A stretch of DNA of 64,000 bases from Pollenia angustigena (lineage: Eukaryota > Arthropoda > Insecta > Diptera > Polleniidae), in contig OV884056.1 in the NCBI GenBank assembly GCA_930367215.1, forward strand, positions 41,850,308 through 41,914,307, written 5' to 3'. Position 1 is the stretch's first letter. The number at the start of each line of letters is the position of its first letter. The translations under genes were made by a program, and so were the position numbers. The notes under the pieces were generated by a model, which worked only from the letters and a program-made list of their open reading frames with translations, did no database searches and had not been told where the DNA came from. Positions 1-10,341 of the stretch are shown here, piece after piece.

Positions 1-1550
1 CATGGACTGGTCCGATGTAATACAAGCATGGACCAAACGAGTTTGTAGTGAGACGACTTGTCTTCGTTTTTTAACGACGTGCTTTCGTTTTTAAACGACT
101 TTTAAACTTATCCTCTTGAGTATACCATGGAGTAGTTTTAAAACTACTCCAAAGTAGTTCGAAGGTGGGTTATATGGTCCTCCCCTAGAACATCGTAATG
201 TTAAATAGACCATGTTTTTCCCTTGTGGGCTATTCTTTACACGCCTGTTTAGACTGGTCCTATTATTTGCAGGGTAATTACATACAAATACACGCACAAG
301 CTTTAGTACATTTAAAATAACGAAAAAATGGCTAAACTTGGTTTTTTTCTTTAAATTGCAACACCAGCAACAAAAAGTAAAAAACATATAAGAAAAAATA
401 AAAATCAATAAAAATTTTAACTGATCGTTAAGTTGTGATAAATTTTTATAAATAAAAAAAAAACAATTTTTTTTAATTTTTATTTCAAAACAATTTATGG
501 CTCTTTAACAAAAACAACAGCAGACTTATTGTATTTTTTCCACTGGTTAATGTCCAATTTTGATGTTGAAAACACTTTAAATTAGATTTTTTTAAATTAT
601 TTCTCACTTTATTTTTCACTTGTACTTATTAAGAGACATTTAAAAGATTTCAAAGAGTTGATAAAACATTGTATTTGAAAAATTTACGAGTGCTTTGTTC
701 ATAGCAAAATAAATTGCACTAAAGAAAATTTATAATATGTTTTTTTTTTAAGTGTACACTACCAATTTTCACCAGTTTAGAATTCACCGTTTGCGTTTTT
801 TTAAACTAAAACTCAAATTTGTTTTATGCTAGAAATAAAATTATTTTCCTTTTTCAAAAATAACACAACATTTTTTTAAAATATCACTCTGTGCTAATTG
901 TACGACTATTTCAACTGATATTTCCTATCAACAAAGTAAATTTTTGTATTTTCGTTCTTCCTATCGTGCCCCATAACGCAATGTTGAATACCAACATATC
1001 CGATATCTGAGAATAGATAGTGGCACTAGATAAGTTAACGTATCATTTCAGAGATTTCGCCTACAACAAGCCCCCACTATTTTGATGTTGTTGTAGTTGT
1101 TGCAGCTGATATCAATATCACAATGGCTTCCTTAACCTACTCCAAGGAAGATACCAGCCAAAAGTTTTAATGTTTAATTCAAAAAAAAAGTATATCTACT
1201 TTTATATAAGACTGCCGCAGGTGAAGGTGGTAATTTTGCTCGGTATCTTAAGACGTCATAAGCCATTTTATCTCCAATTTAATGTTTATCTCAAATGATA
1301 ACTAATTTATTTGTGTAAGTGTTAAATTATATATGAGCATTAGCAAGATCTGATTTAGTATAAAAACTTTAGTTTTAAAGAATAGTAGCTTAACCAACCC
1401 GGTGCGCCTTGCTACCACCATGAAAACAATTTTTAAGCAGATTTGTGTATTGATAACGAAGCAATTTGTACCTTTTTTTGAACTTCTTCTATGGGTGATT
1501 TTTTAAGTGCTATAGGAAAGTTAAAAAAAACACATAAAATTCAGAAAAAT
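1..1550. other. A/T-rich stretch with no recognised gene
   Basis: I see no recognisable coding domain, RNA gene or clean inverted repeat here. A 105-codon minus-strand open frame (91-408) has low-complexity ends and no motif I recognise, so I do not call it a gene. A segment near 1000-1130 contains scattered GATATC-like words but no clear repeat structure. Confidence 0.5.
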
Positions 1551-1555
1551 GCATG

Positions 1556-1965
1556 AAATCTTTATTTGAATCGATAGGTCCATATAATTTAATGTTTGAA
1601 GATTATGTCATGCAAATGTTGACCGTGGCTGCGCCTCAAATGGTCCATCCGCTTAGTCCAATTTTGGCATACTCTTTCCAACATTTCGGCCGGTATCTCA
1701 TGACTAAATGCTTCAATGCTGTCATCCAATGCGTCAATTGTGTGTATAGACATGAGCTTTAACATTGCCCCACAAAAAATAGTCTAAAGGCGTTAAATCG
1801 CACGATCTAGGCGGCCAATTGACCGGTCCCGAACGTGATATAAAATGTTCACCGAACTCGCCTCTCAATAACTCATTGTTAAGCGTGCTGTATGGCATGT
1901 GGCACCGTCTTGTTGAAACCACATGTCATGCAAGTCAAGCTCTTGCATTTTGGGCAAAGAAAAGT
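1556..1965 (-). pseudogene. mariner-type transposase relic, C-terminal part
   Basis: On the minus strand the sequence encodes the C-terminal third of a Tc1/mariner-superfamily transposase. Reading leftwards from about 1930 the blocks are MWFQQDGATCHTA (catalytic D region), then WPPRSCDLTPLDYFLW (the NWPPRSCDLTP block typical of this insect family), then EIPAEMLERVCQNW, and finally a basic R-R-S-H-G-Q-H tail ending in a stop, with an AATAAA just beyond. The blocks lie in different frames, so at least two frameshifts are present, and the N-terminal half is missing. It cannot encode an active enzyme. The clear 3' end suggests a 5'-truncated or eroded copy. Confidence 0.85.
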
Positions 1966-2253
1966 TGATGGTTAAATTATAGACCAAACTGAATATGTTT
2001 GACAGTGAAACAAAACACGAAACGTGCGTCAGCTGTTTAAACCAGTGTTGCCAAAAAGATAATAGCTAAAAAATCGCCCATTATTATCCTTATCTATATG
2101 CTTAGACAATTATATTGTCCTTGTATTTGAGGCTCTACGCTCACTTTTTAATTTTGTTTTTGTTGGTAATCATTACAGAAAAAAATAAAACTTGATGGCA
2201 ATTAAAAAATTTGTGATATTTATTAAAAAAAATTAATTAAATTTGCACCAGTA

Positions 2254-2500
2254 AACCACTTATTAATGGTATTAATTAAACGTTTAATTCACTTGATTAA
2301 ACGTTTGACGCAGCGTTTTAAAAACTGCAGGCAAAGTATTAAAAAGCCAACAAAAAAAAATTGCATTTACTTCGTATTCATTAAATGTATATTTTACACA
2401 AATTTTCGTTTTTTGCTCGACAAGTTTTAGTTTCGACTGCATTTTATTAAACCCTGATTAAACGTTTGATTCACTTGATTAAATTTTTAATTAAACTGAT
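2254..2500. repeat. short repeats flanking a MITE-like insertion (2311-2460)
   Basis: The words ATTAAACGTTT and TTCACTTGATTAAA occur on both sides of an insert that begins CAGCGTTTTAAAAACTGCAG and ends ...AAACCCTG. The insert is homologous to 52815-53022, which shares the internal words CAAATTTTCGTTTTTTG and TTTCGACTGCA and the same terminal inverted repeats. It is probably a non-autonomous hAT-like element inside an older repeat. Confidence 0.6.
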
Positions 2501-2654
2501 TTCCCTTTTAATGAATGCTTTAATTGAAAAAAAAAATAGCGAGCATTTTTTCTGTTATGATTTTATTGATAATTTTTACTGTTTAATGTTTAAACAGAAA
2601 TGCGTCGAGCCCACATTTTTCATACAATTTGAGAAAAAGCCGTTGTCATGGCAC

Positions 2655-2797
2655 ATTTAACAAAGTAGACTCATTTTGGAGCGCAAAACCCGAATTGTCA
2701 AAATTGTCTTCATATAAAATAAAAATAAGTTAACCCACACATGCACATATTTTGTCTCATTAATACAAAGTTTGACAATTTGGGTACCTTGTTAAAT
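2655..2797. mobile_element. MITE copy with AAGTAGACTCATT terminus
   Basis: The left end reads ATTTAACAAAGTAGACTCAT and the right end ...GTACCTTGTTAAAT, an imperfect inverted repeat. Internal words (CACACATGCACATATTTTG, TTGACAATT) recur in opposite order at 18589-18765, which has better preserved ends. It is a small non-coding DNA element; the superfamily is undetermined. Confidence 0.6.
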
Positions 2798-3457
2798 AAG
2801 CCTTGGGCTTTGTGAAATAAAATCTATTTTAATTTGAGAACGTTTTTCTATGCTCTCACATACGTGATTCGTAAAACTGCTCTGGGCGGAAAAGCAGCTC
2901 GCGTATCTTTGTCGTTATCATTTAGAGACAAACAGACCCTGTTTGTTTGGTTGCTTTTCGTGCGTTTTACGTTTCATCCCGCATTTGCTGGTGGCGTCGC
3001 ATAACTGTACCAAGTTACAGTTCTAGCGGTTTCACGAATCGTTTATAACAGAGAAATTTAAACGTGTTTTATCTGGCGGATTACCATAAAAAAAAACAAA
3101 ACGTTTTACAGGTAGAGACCAATATACTCTGGAGCTGATTCTAGAAGCTCTTCACCTTCCTATACGAAGGTCTATGTCGACCGATAACTTTTGGATGAAA
3201 ATTTAAGTAAATCGTGTGATACCCTGACAATATACCAAATATAGTTAGCCAAAAACATTTTAGGCTAAAGCAAAATAGAAAATAAAGAATGCTTTCACAT
3301 AAATACACTTGTTTTCTTAACAGTGCTACCATACTTTTATTACATTTTGTACATTTTGCAAGCAAAGAAAAACAAGAAGTAAGAAATGACTGTCAATTTG
3401 AAGTGAAAGAAATGAAAGACAATTTGAAGTTGAAGAGCTTGCCTGAAGTTGAAGACT

Positions 3458-3671
3458 TATGGTGTTTTCTTTTCTACAAAAAATGTGACATTTTATTTAA
3501 AAAAAATGTAATTTGGTGTATGTTTCTTAAAAGTTTTGCTCCCGTAAAGGGTGGCTTGCTTTATTCTAAAAAACTCACCCTTTTCGGGAGTAAAGTTTTT
3601 AAGAAACAGACACCAAATTGCATTTTTTTAAATGAAATGTCACATTTTTTTGTAGAAAAGAAAACACCATT
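3458..3671. repeat. long near-perfect hairpin (foldback)
   Basis: Left arm 3458-3555 (starting ATGGTGTTTTCTTTTCTAC) and right arm about 3577-3671 (ending GTAGAAAAGAAAACACCAT) are inverted copies with a loop of about 20 bases. An open frame of 138 codons runs through the palindrome, but its composition is explained by the two arms. The CACCAAATTGCATTTTTTT portion recurs at about 62910-62970. Confidence 0.8.
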
Positions 3672-3939
3672 AATTCTGTTTGAACACTACCCATTCTGTG
3701 AATAGCTGGTTAGCAGTGCTGCTGGTATTGACATTGCTATGCTGGCATGTAGATTTTCGCGTGTTGTTATTGGTGCTGTCATATTCATACCAGTAGGGGC
3801 ATGATGAATTTGGTGTTGCCCTCTTCTGGTGGATTTTTGCACCATTTGTTAGTATGAGAAGTGGCACGATGACTTACAAATTTACAATTGTTTGTAGACT
3901 GTGCTAAGCTCCGGGTAATCAGAAAATTTACCAAAGTCA

Positions 3940-4330
3940 AATATAAAGCCCACTCTCGGAAAATATGTTATGACGCCTAAAACCGTAACAAATAATGCTA
4001 TTGTAATACTTCCCTAAGATTAAGATCGTCCGCAAATGTACCATAGACCCCATATAACGACCCCATAAATACGTCTAAAACCGTAACAAATATATGTATA
4101 GAGGTGAATTTTTGGTCTAATTTAGCTTGATATGGCAAGAAATAACACCATGTCATTTTGTGATAATCGGTCCATAATTTACCAGCTAAAGCTGCCTTCC
4201 AAAAAGCACTTGAAAATGCATAAAATGCTTATATTGAAATTTGGTCCAATTTAGGTTTTACCATGGGTGCAATATAAAGAGTGGTCCAACTATAACAAAA
4301 AGTTTTTAGCGAATTATCTTAATAATTTTT
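3940..4330. repeat. partial copy of dispersed repeat family B
   Basis: The words AAGCCCACTCTCGGAAAA, ACGCCTAAAACCGTAACAAA and 'gataatcggtccataattta' recur around 19820-20000 and 40130-40290. This is an internal fragment of a dispersed non-coding repeat whose better copies are at 39676-40465 and 54879-56830. Confidence 0.65.
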
Positions 4331-4399
4331 ATTATGATAGAAGGATCTATGACAATTGTGTGTGAAACAAAATATCGGCCAAATGCTTGCCACGGTTTA

Positions 4400-4803
4400 G
4401 GTTGCATACCTCTATCCGATGGTCCATATTTTCAATGACTCTAAGACATAATTGAGGTTCAATGGGTTTAATGCGCTGAATTATCTCATCCTTCAGCTCT
4501 TGAATTATATTTGGCTACAGTTGGAACCACATATCGTCCAGATCTATATCCTCAATTTCTGGCCACGAGAAGTCCTTCATCATCTCGCGATAGCGAACTC
4601 CTTTCTCGGTAACTGCTTGGCCGACCGATTTTTGAAGAAGTTAGGCACGATGATGCCTGGGCGGGCTGTTTTCTCATTTCTTTCGATTGTGGACACTTTT
4701 GGTCGATTATGTTGACCAACAAAATAGTCCCATTTTCGTAAAAGGCTTCAACAATCTTAACGCTGTGCTCAATAGTGTACCTCTTCATGATTAAATTTGT
4801 CAA
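4400..4803 (-). pseudogene. internally deleted mariner-type transposase relic
   Basis: Minus-strand translation begins MKRYTIEHSVKIVEAFYENG (residues 1-20), the N-terminal helix-turn-helix region of the same insect mariner-like family as the copies at 1556-1965 and 55600-56140. It then jumps to a segment reading REMMKDFSWPEIEDIDLDDM and WFQL in another frame, and then to LKDEIIQRIKPIEPQLCLRV near the usual C-terminus. Most of the catalytic domain is missing, so this is a deletion derivative. At least two internal deletions plus frameshifts are needed to explain it. Confidence 0.8.
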
Positions 4804-5019
4804 ACACTAAAACAAAGAAATGTCAAATAAAGTAGGGCAAAAAACTTTACGTTAATGTGTGACTCACAATTAACATCTAACATTATGGTTAGACCAGCCT
4901 TTAAAATCCCCTCCTGAAAATACCTTAATTACGTTTAAAACTGAATCAAATTATGAGATTTTATACAAATTAGGGTAAATTTAGTTTTATATAACTTTAT
5001 ATTACTTCTTGGAATATAT

Positions 5020-5226
5020 CGCTCATTTGCTGCAAGACCGGCATAACTCAAAAAATTAAATTTTGGAGTTAGAGATGCAGAATTGTTCGCTTTGTTTTTC
5101 TTTATACTGTGTATTAAATTCATCTTTATATCTTTCATACTTTTCCAGTTTGAAGAGAATGTGTCTTCTTTTTTTCTAAGTAGTGGATAATGGAATTTTT
5201 TGAGTTATGCCGGTCTTGTGAAAGCG
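5020..5226. mobile_element. MITE-like inverted-repeat element
   Basis: The left end CGCTCATTTGCTGCAAGACC continues into GGCATAACTCAAAAAATT. The right end is its inverted copy (AATTTTTTGAGTTATGCCGG then TCTTGTGAAAGCG). Related ends (CGCTCATTTGCTGCAACATC) bound the element at 61147-61772. It is non-coding; superfamily unknown. Confidence 0.75.
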
Positions 5227-5289
5227 CCTAAGTCCGCAATGAATTATAATACTGTGAGACTAGTTTTTATAAAGATTGGTTCATAATTT

Positions 5290-5385
5290 ATAGATGTCAT
5301 ATAAATCTCACTTTTAAAATCTTCTTCCCCTCGGTGGAGGGTATCAAGTACGGCACAGCTGAATATGTATAGCAATTTTCCTGAT
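5290..5385. repeat. terminal fragment of repeat family B
   Basis: The words CGGTGGAGGGTATCAA and GGCACAGCTGAATATGTATA match the end of the family B copy at 40400-40450 (CGGTGGAGGGTATCAAAG, GGCATAGCCGAATATAGC). Confidence 0.6.
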
Positions 5386-5390
5386 TTTAT

Positions 5391-5640
5391 AATATCGAGC
5401 CCTAATAGCAAAAATGATGTAACCAACAACATTTTAGATTTTTGTTTTTTGATGAAAATCGATAGTTTATGACCATTTGCAACATCTCTAAAAATCTTAT
5501 ATCTCTGGGAAGTACCATTACGAAATAAGAGCAAAAGCAATTTCAAACGAAACCCTAGAAGCAAAAATATTTAAAAAAACCTTCTCCTGTAAATTTTATT
5601 TTTGTTGGTTACATCATTTTTGCTATTAGGGCTCGATATT
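5391..5640. mobile_element. MITE with perfect 39-bp terminal inverted repeats
   Basis: The ends AATATCGAGCCCTAATAGCA... and ...TGCTATTAGGGCTCGATATT are exact reverse complements over about 39 bases. The inside (250 bp in total) is non-coding and includes CTTCTCCTGTAAATTTTA. The same terminal motif (GAGCCCT[A/T]A) bounds elements at 15009-16395 and 52031-52293, so this is a family with at least three copies in the window. Confidence 0.85.
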
Positions 5641-7160
5641 TTGAAATATTCTCTATACAATTTCCTAAGGAGAAGCTTTCGAAATATTCTCTCGATTTGA
5701 TTATCTGCAAAAATTCTCTTGAAAGTCCTTTAGTAGAAAACCCTAGAATTTGGATAATATTCACTCGATACAATTTTGTATAAAAATTTTTCGGAAATAT
5801 TCTCTCAATATGATTTTTAATAAATTTTCAATTACATTTTGAATTATTTTAATACAATTTTATGTAGAAAATTTTTGAAGATGCATACATATCTTTACTT
5901 TTAAAATTTTCTCGATAGCATTTTCTTTAAAATATTTTGTGGAGTATTTTATAAAGCGTTTTCTGTATACATAAATATTTTTTCCAACATGTTTTAAAAT
6001 TCCTCAAACGGATTGTTTTTAAATTTACAACTTCTCAATGTTTCTTCTCTCCACTGTAAATACAAACGAAATATTTTTGTTATTGTTGGGGGAAGCCCAC
6101 TGACCCAGCTAGATAAAAATATCTAATCTTCGTTTTTTAGCAATATTTATAAGATAATGAAGATTTGCTATCAATTTTGTTTAACCATTTCCCCATTTTC
6201 ATTTTCGTAGGATATCAGTATCAGCTGTACGAATAAGTATTAAATGAACATACAATTGAGTACAGGGGGTATGTAGGCTTGTGTTTTTTTTTTAACTTTT
6301 GAATTTTTTTTCAGTTTTTTGTTGTACAGTATCTTTATGTAACGTTTTGTATCAGTTTGTTTGAACTGATAATGGTCCTAAGATAATAAGCGATAGTAAT
6401 TTGAATTTCAATTTTTCATTTTCTTAACTTTGGTTTGGGTATCTAATCACCGCCAACAGTTCATATTTGTAATTGGAGTTTTAAACATTGAAAAAGAAGG
6501 CAGAAATATCGGCACTTTAAATGACAAAAAGTTTAAAAAAAAAAAGCAAAACAAAACGAATTACATTTTTAATGAATATTTTACAAAAACGAACTGAACA
6601 AAAAGCGTTTTATTGCGAATATTTAGTGAAATAAATTATAAATAAATTCATTAAAGACAATATCTATATTTAGAAATAAGAAATATATTATAAATGTATT
6701 AGGAAAATTGTATTAAATTAGTTTATTAAAAAATATGAAACACGTTCCAACAAGTATCGAAGACCTAAAGAAACACTTGCTGTCAATGGAAACTAAATTT
6801 TTATTTAAAAGTACTGCAAATCGAACAAATAGAATAAACTGTTAAAACAGCAAATGAAAAACTTTTAACTAGAATCTGATATAATCTTATAAACAAAATT
6901 TTATTATTTTTCCTTAATAAAATTTTTGATAGTATTAGAGAAAATACAATTCAATACAGAGTTTACGAATCAAATTATTTTACTGGTCCCGATTTTTTAC
7001 GAAGTCTTTTTCGAAAATATTTTGCAAAGGCCCTTCAAAACAAACAAATTTTTAATATCTTGGTTGAAAGTTATATTATTCTAATTGGCTGGGCATAACT
7101 CGAAATTTTAATCTACGCGGAATTTTCCATTTTCATTAACGTAGACATTTTTTGAAAATA
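5641..7160. other. A/T-rich stretch with no recognised gene
   Basis: I see no coding domain or clear inverted repeat. There are scattered TTCTCTCGATT-like words (5650-5830) and poly-A/T runs. Confidence 0.4.
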
Positions 7161-7165
7161 ATAAT

Positions 7166-7530
7166 AAACAAGTAAGAAAGTTAGTCGCCCGACCAAATGA
7201 AACCCTACACCACAAAACTAATGGCCTGATCATCGATCTCGATAGAAGACTTCGTTCGTTTAACTTACATATATATAAAACAAAAACAATATTTTATAAT
7301 TCGTTTTTGTTGTAAATGTAAGTTAAGCGAACGAAGTCTTCGTTGGGAAATAGATGAATAGGTAAGTAAGCCTTATTTGGCATCAATGGGCAATCATGGC
7401 CCCGACAGAACAAAATTATGTTACGAGCTTAAGATTGATGTAAAAGTTTTTTAGTGCCGAAAAGTATTTAGATATCTTAATGTATATGAGATTTGTTTGC
7501 CTTTTTATCATAAAATAGTAGCTATCGTAA
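7166..7530 (+). repeat. repeat family A, 5' part, carrying a MITE
   Basis: It begins AACAAGTAAGAAAGTTAGTC and continues ACCCTACACCAC, like the start of the family A copy at 26631. The later words GAACAAAATTATGTTA and GTAAAAGTTTTTTAGTGCCG match 48740-48790. A MITE (7221-7360) interrupts it. Confidence 0.6.
7221..7360. mobile_element. MITE of the GCCTGTTCGTCGAT family, diverged copy
   Basis: ATGGCCTGATCATCGAT, then GAAGACTTCGTTCG, an A/T-rich centre with AAAACAAAAACAATATTTTA, then AAGCGAACGAAGTCTTCG. The same architecture is near-perfect at 34276-34416. Confidence 0.7.
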
Positions 7531-7779
7531 AAGTTTTTGCGTGTGTGCTTAATTTTTTTTAGCGTATTGGATGTAAAATACAGAGAGAATATAAATATCT
7601 ATTTTTTTCTTTTCTTTTCTTTTCATATTCTATTCTACTCTATTCTTTTTTTTTATTATTTTGTTGTTAAATACTTAATAAGTGTATTCTAAAAGTTTAA
7701 AGAATTTAGACAGGATATGACTTCGGGTGTTTGGTTCTTGATTTCTTCAGTGTTCCTGAGAATGACTGGACTGGGTAAA

Positions 7780-9600
7780 TTAAATCATGGACAGCTGGCA
7801 TCATAACCAAGTCCCTTCTTGGTTAGGAAATCCATAGGTCTAGCAGTGGATGTGCGTAAGCTATTTTAATTACACCAGGATTTGCGTGGAAGATCAATAT
7901 CAGTGGTCCTATCGTCTGGATTGAATAAATGTCCACGCGGAGTGTAAATCAAAATTGTCATCCCGTAGTTTTTTCGCGAAGAGTGGATTTTTAGATATTA
8001 ATCTTGAATCGTATTGAGTTGAAACGTCAGAGTTGAGTGGGATGTGCGGGTTTGAGCTGATCTTAATGTACTCCCGAAGGAGTGCTGGATTTAATCTTAG
8101 TTTAGCGGGGCAGAGGTTTGCAAAATATTGGCAGCCATTCGACAGGTGTAACTTTTTTTAATGTACCAGATACAATTCTTTTCATGTGGTGGCTGTTCAA
8201 CCATATTGGTGCGCCGTATTCGGCAGTCGAGTAGACTAATGATATTACAGAAGTTCGTAGGCACTTTGCGGAAACACCCCATCCTTTGCCTGCGAGTTTT
8301 TGTATGATGTTATTTCTCGACTTTATTTTCTGAGCGGGTTTATCTAGGTGACTTCTATACGTTTACGTTCTGTCTGGGGTTATACTAAGATCATTCGGAT
8401 AAAAATTGTGTGAGTGTCCTATCAGCATCTTTATGGGTAATGTGAAAGCAGCATACCTTGGGCTTCGTAGGACTTGGCTTAATTCTTCATTTGCTGCAGT
8501 ATGATGTTATTTTGAGTATGTCGGTTTCTAGTACTCTCTCTAGCTTTTCAAAGCTCTCATTTTGATGAGCAAAAGCCAGATTGTCGGTATAATTTTATTT
8601 GCGGGATAGGGAAGATCGCTGATGTAGAGGTTAAATAGAACCGGGGCTAGCACTGAACCCTGTGGTAAGCCATTGTTGAGCTTTCGGGTGGTACTAATGC
8701 TATCGTTTAGGAATACTTTTAAAAACCGGTCGCTGAGCATGCTCAGGATAATGTTGCAAATTCTACTGCATGGGATAACTTTGGTCAGCTGTTAGGTCAA
8801 CAAATGTATCTGCTGTTTTTTAACTCTGGTCAAAACCATTTTCAATGGAATTCGTTAGGGCTAGGATTTGATCAGTACAGCTGCGAACATTTCTAAAACC
8901 GGCCTGCTCAGGTTCGATTTCTTGAACATGCGAGGAAGGTTACCGAAATGTAATATATCTGTGTAGAATCTAGTGTTTTATAAGCTCGAGGAAGATGCAA
9001 TCTACGTCTGCTGTTGCTCCATTTTAAATTGTGGATAGCCCTTCGAAAACTTCCGTATCCAAGAATTGATAAGAGTAAGAGTCATTCGAAAAGTTGTTAC
9101 TAATGGTTTGTCAGAATCTGCCTTAGATACACTTATCATATGACGAGCGATGATGTTTGGGTCAATTTGAAGTCTTCGATTGATGGGAGGGTTGGCTGCT
9201 CCTAGCTTTCTGAGCAGACTCCAAGCTTTTCGGCTGGAGTGTCTGAAGTCCATGTTGGATACGGGGTTGGACCACTCAGAGTTGCATTTCTGGTAATGTC
9301 GGTTGGGGTCTTTGCAAAGGATGTCCGCTATATCGCCATTTTCTTTTTCTAATTTCGGACTCGATCGGTTTCTGTCTAGTTTTGACCCACAGTCTTTCGT
9401 TTGTGATGGTGTTGGCCAGAAAATATGCGGCGGAGGCAACGGTTGATGAATACTTGTACTGTATTCATGTTGTAGCGGCTTGCATTCTAAGATTCGCAAC
9501 CCTATAACGCAACAGATTTGGCACAACTGTTGAATATGTTAATTTTAGTGCGTTTGGAGATAAGGTAGGATTTCCAAACAAGGTTGAGTTCCCAACGTCC
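7780..9600 (-). pseudogene. non-LTR retrotransposon (LINE) reverse-transcriptase relic
   Basis: Read on the minus strand, three blocks occur in the expected order. FRHSSRKAWSLLRKLGAANP (near 9230) precedes the polymerase palm. LNNGLPQGSVLAPVLFNLYI (near 8670) is reverse-transcriptase motif B, as in jockey/CR1-like elements. LVYSTAEYGAPIWLNSHHMK (near 8200) belongs to the C-terminal region downstream of the thumb. The blocks are broken by stops and frameshifts and I cannot see an intact YADD box, so this is a dead copy. The endonuclease domain is not visible. Confidence 0.85.
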
Positions 9601-9799
9601 TCTTTCGGTCCGTTGTTATCAGGCTACCCAAGTACCAGAAGGATTTGACATCTTCTATATGTTGTTAATACAAAATATGTGTCTTTGTACATCTTAATCA
9701 TTTGACAAAATTTTATTAAAATCGGTTCATATTTGGCCATAGTTGCCGTACAAATTCGACTCCCGAAAATAGCTTGAGTACTATAACTTCGTTAAAATT

Positions 9800-10041
9800 T
9801 TTTTTTTCATTTTTCGAATTTATTCTATGAGTTAAATTTCAGTTATGTATTTTGTAAAGCTTTTTTGTAATAGTTCTATTCCTTTAATTTTTCAGAAATT
9901 ACTTTATACACTACCAGACTATTATATTGTATTATAAAGTCATTTCTGAAAAATTAAAGGAATAGAACTATTACAAAAAAGCTTTACTAAATACATAACT
10001 GAAATTTAACTCATAGAATAAATTCGAAAAATGAAAAAAAA
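9800..10041. repeat. long near-perfect palindrome, arms about 107 bp
   Basis: The left arm runs TTTTTTTCATTTTTCGAATT to about 9906 and the right arm (9934-10041) is its reverse complement with very few mismatches, around a loop of about 26 bases. No coding potential. It could be an unusually long-armed MITE or a local inverted duplication. Confidence 0.85.
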
Positions 10042-10269
10042 TGTTTATAATAATATAAAGTAATCTTCACAAGGAAATAATTCCCAATTTCTAATTCGTT
10101 AAAAAATATTAATGAATTAAGCGAAGGAAACTGTTATAATATGTTCTATGTTAAGGCACAATTTTGTGCCAATAGGTCCAGAATTGACCGTAATTTAATT
10201 GGCACAAAGAACTCTTAAAAGAATTATAACCTTATAACATAATTTTGTACATTCTCGAATATTTGTCTT

Positions 10270-10340
10270 TATATATTGTGGTGAAGGGTACCAACTGGTC
10301 GCAATTGACCGACTATATTTTTTTACTTGTTGCTTTTTAA
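10270..10340 (-). repeat. terminal fragment of repeat family A (reverse)
   Basis: TGTGGTGAAGGGTACC ... CGCAATTGACCGACTATATT ... ACTTGTT is the reverse of the AACAAGTAAGAAAGT/ACCCTACACCACA start seen at 7166 and 26631. Confidence 0.5.
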
Positions 10341-10341
10341 G

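Noticed and set aside
91..408. 105-codon minus-strand frame
   Set aside because: Unrecognised, with hydrophobic low-complexity ends and no further exon or promoter evidence.
3289..3705. 138-codon plus-strand open frame as a gene
   Set aside because: It runs through both arms of a palindrome (3458-3671), has no domain and no splice or start support.
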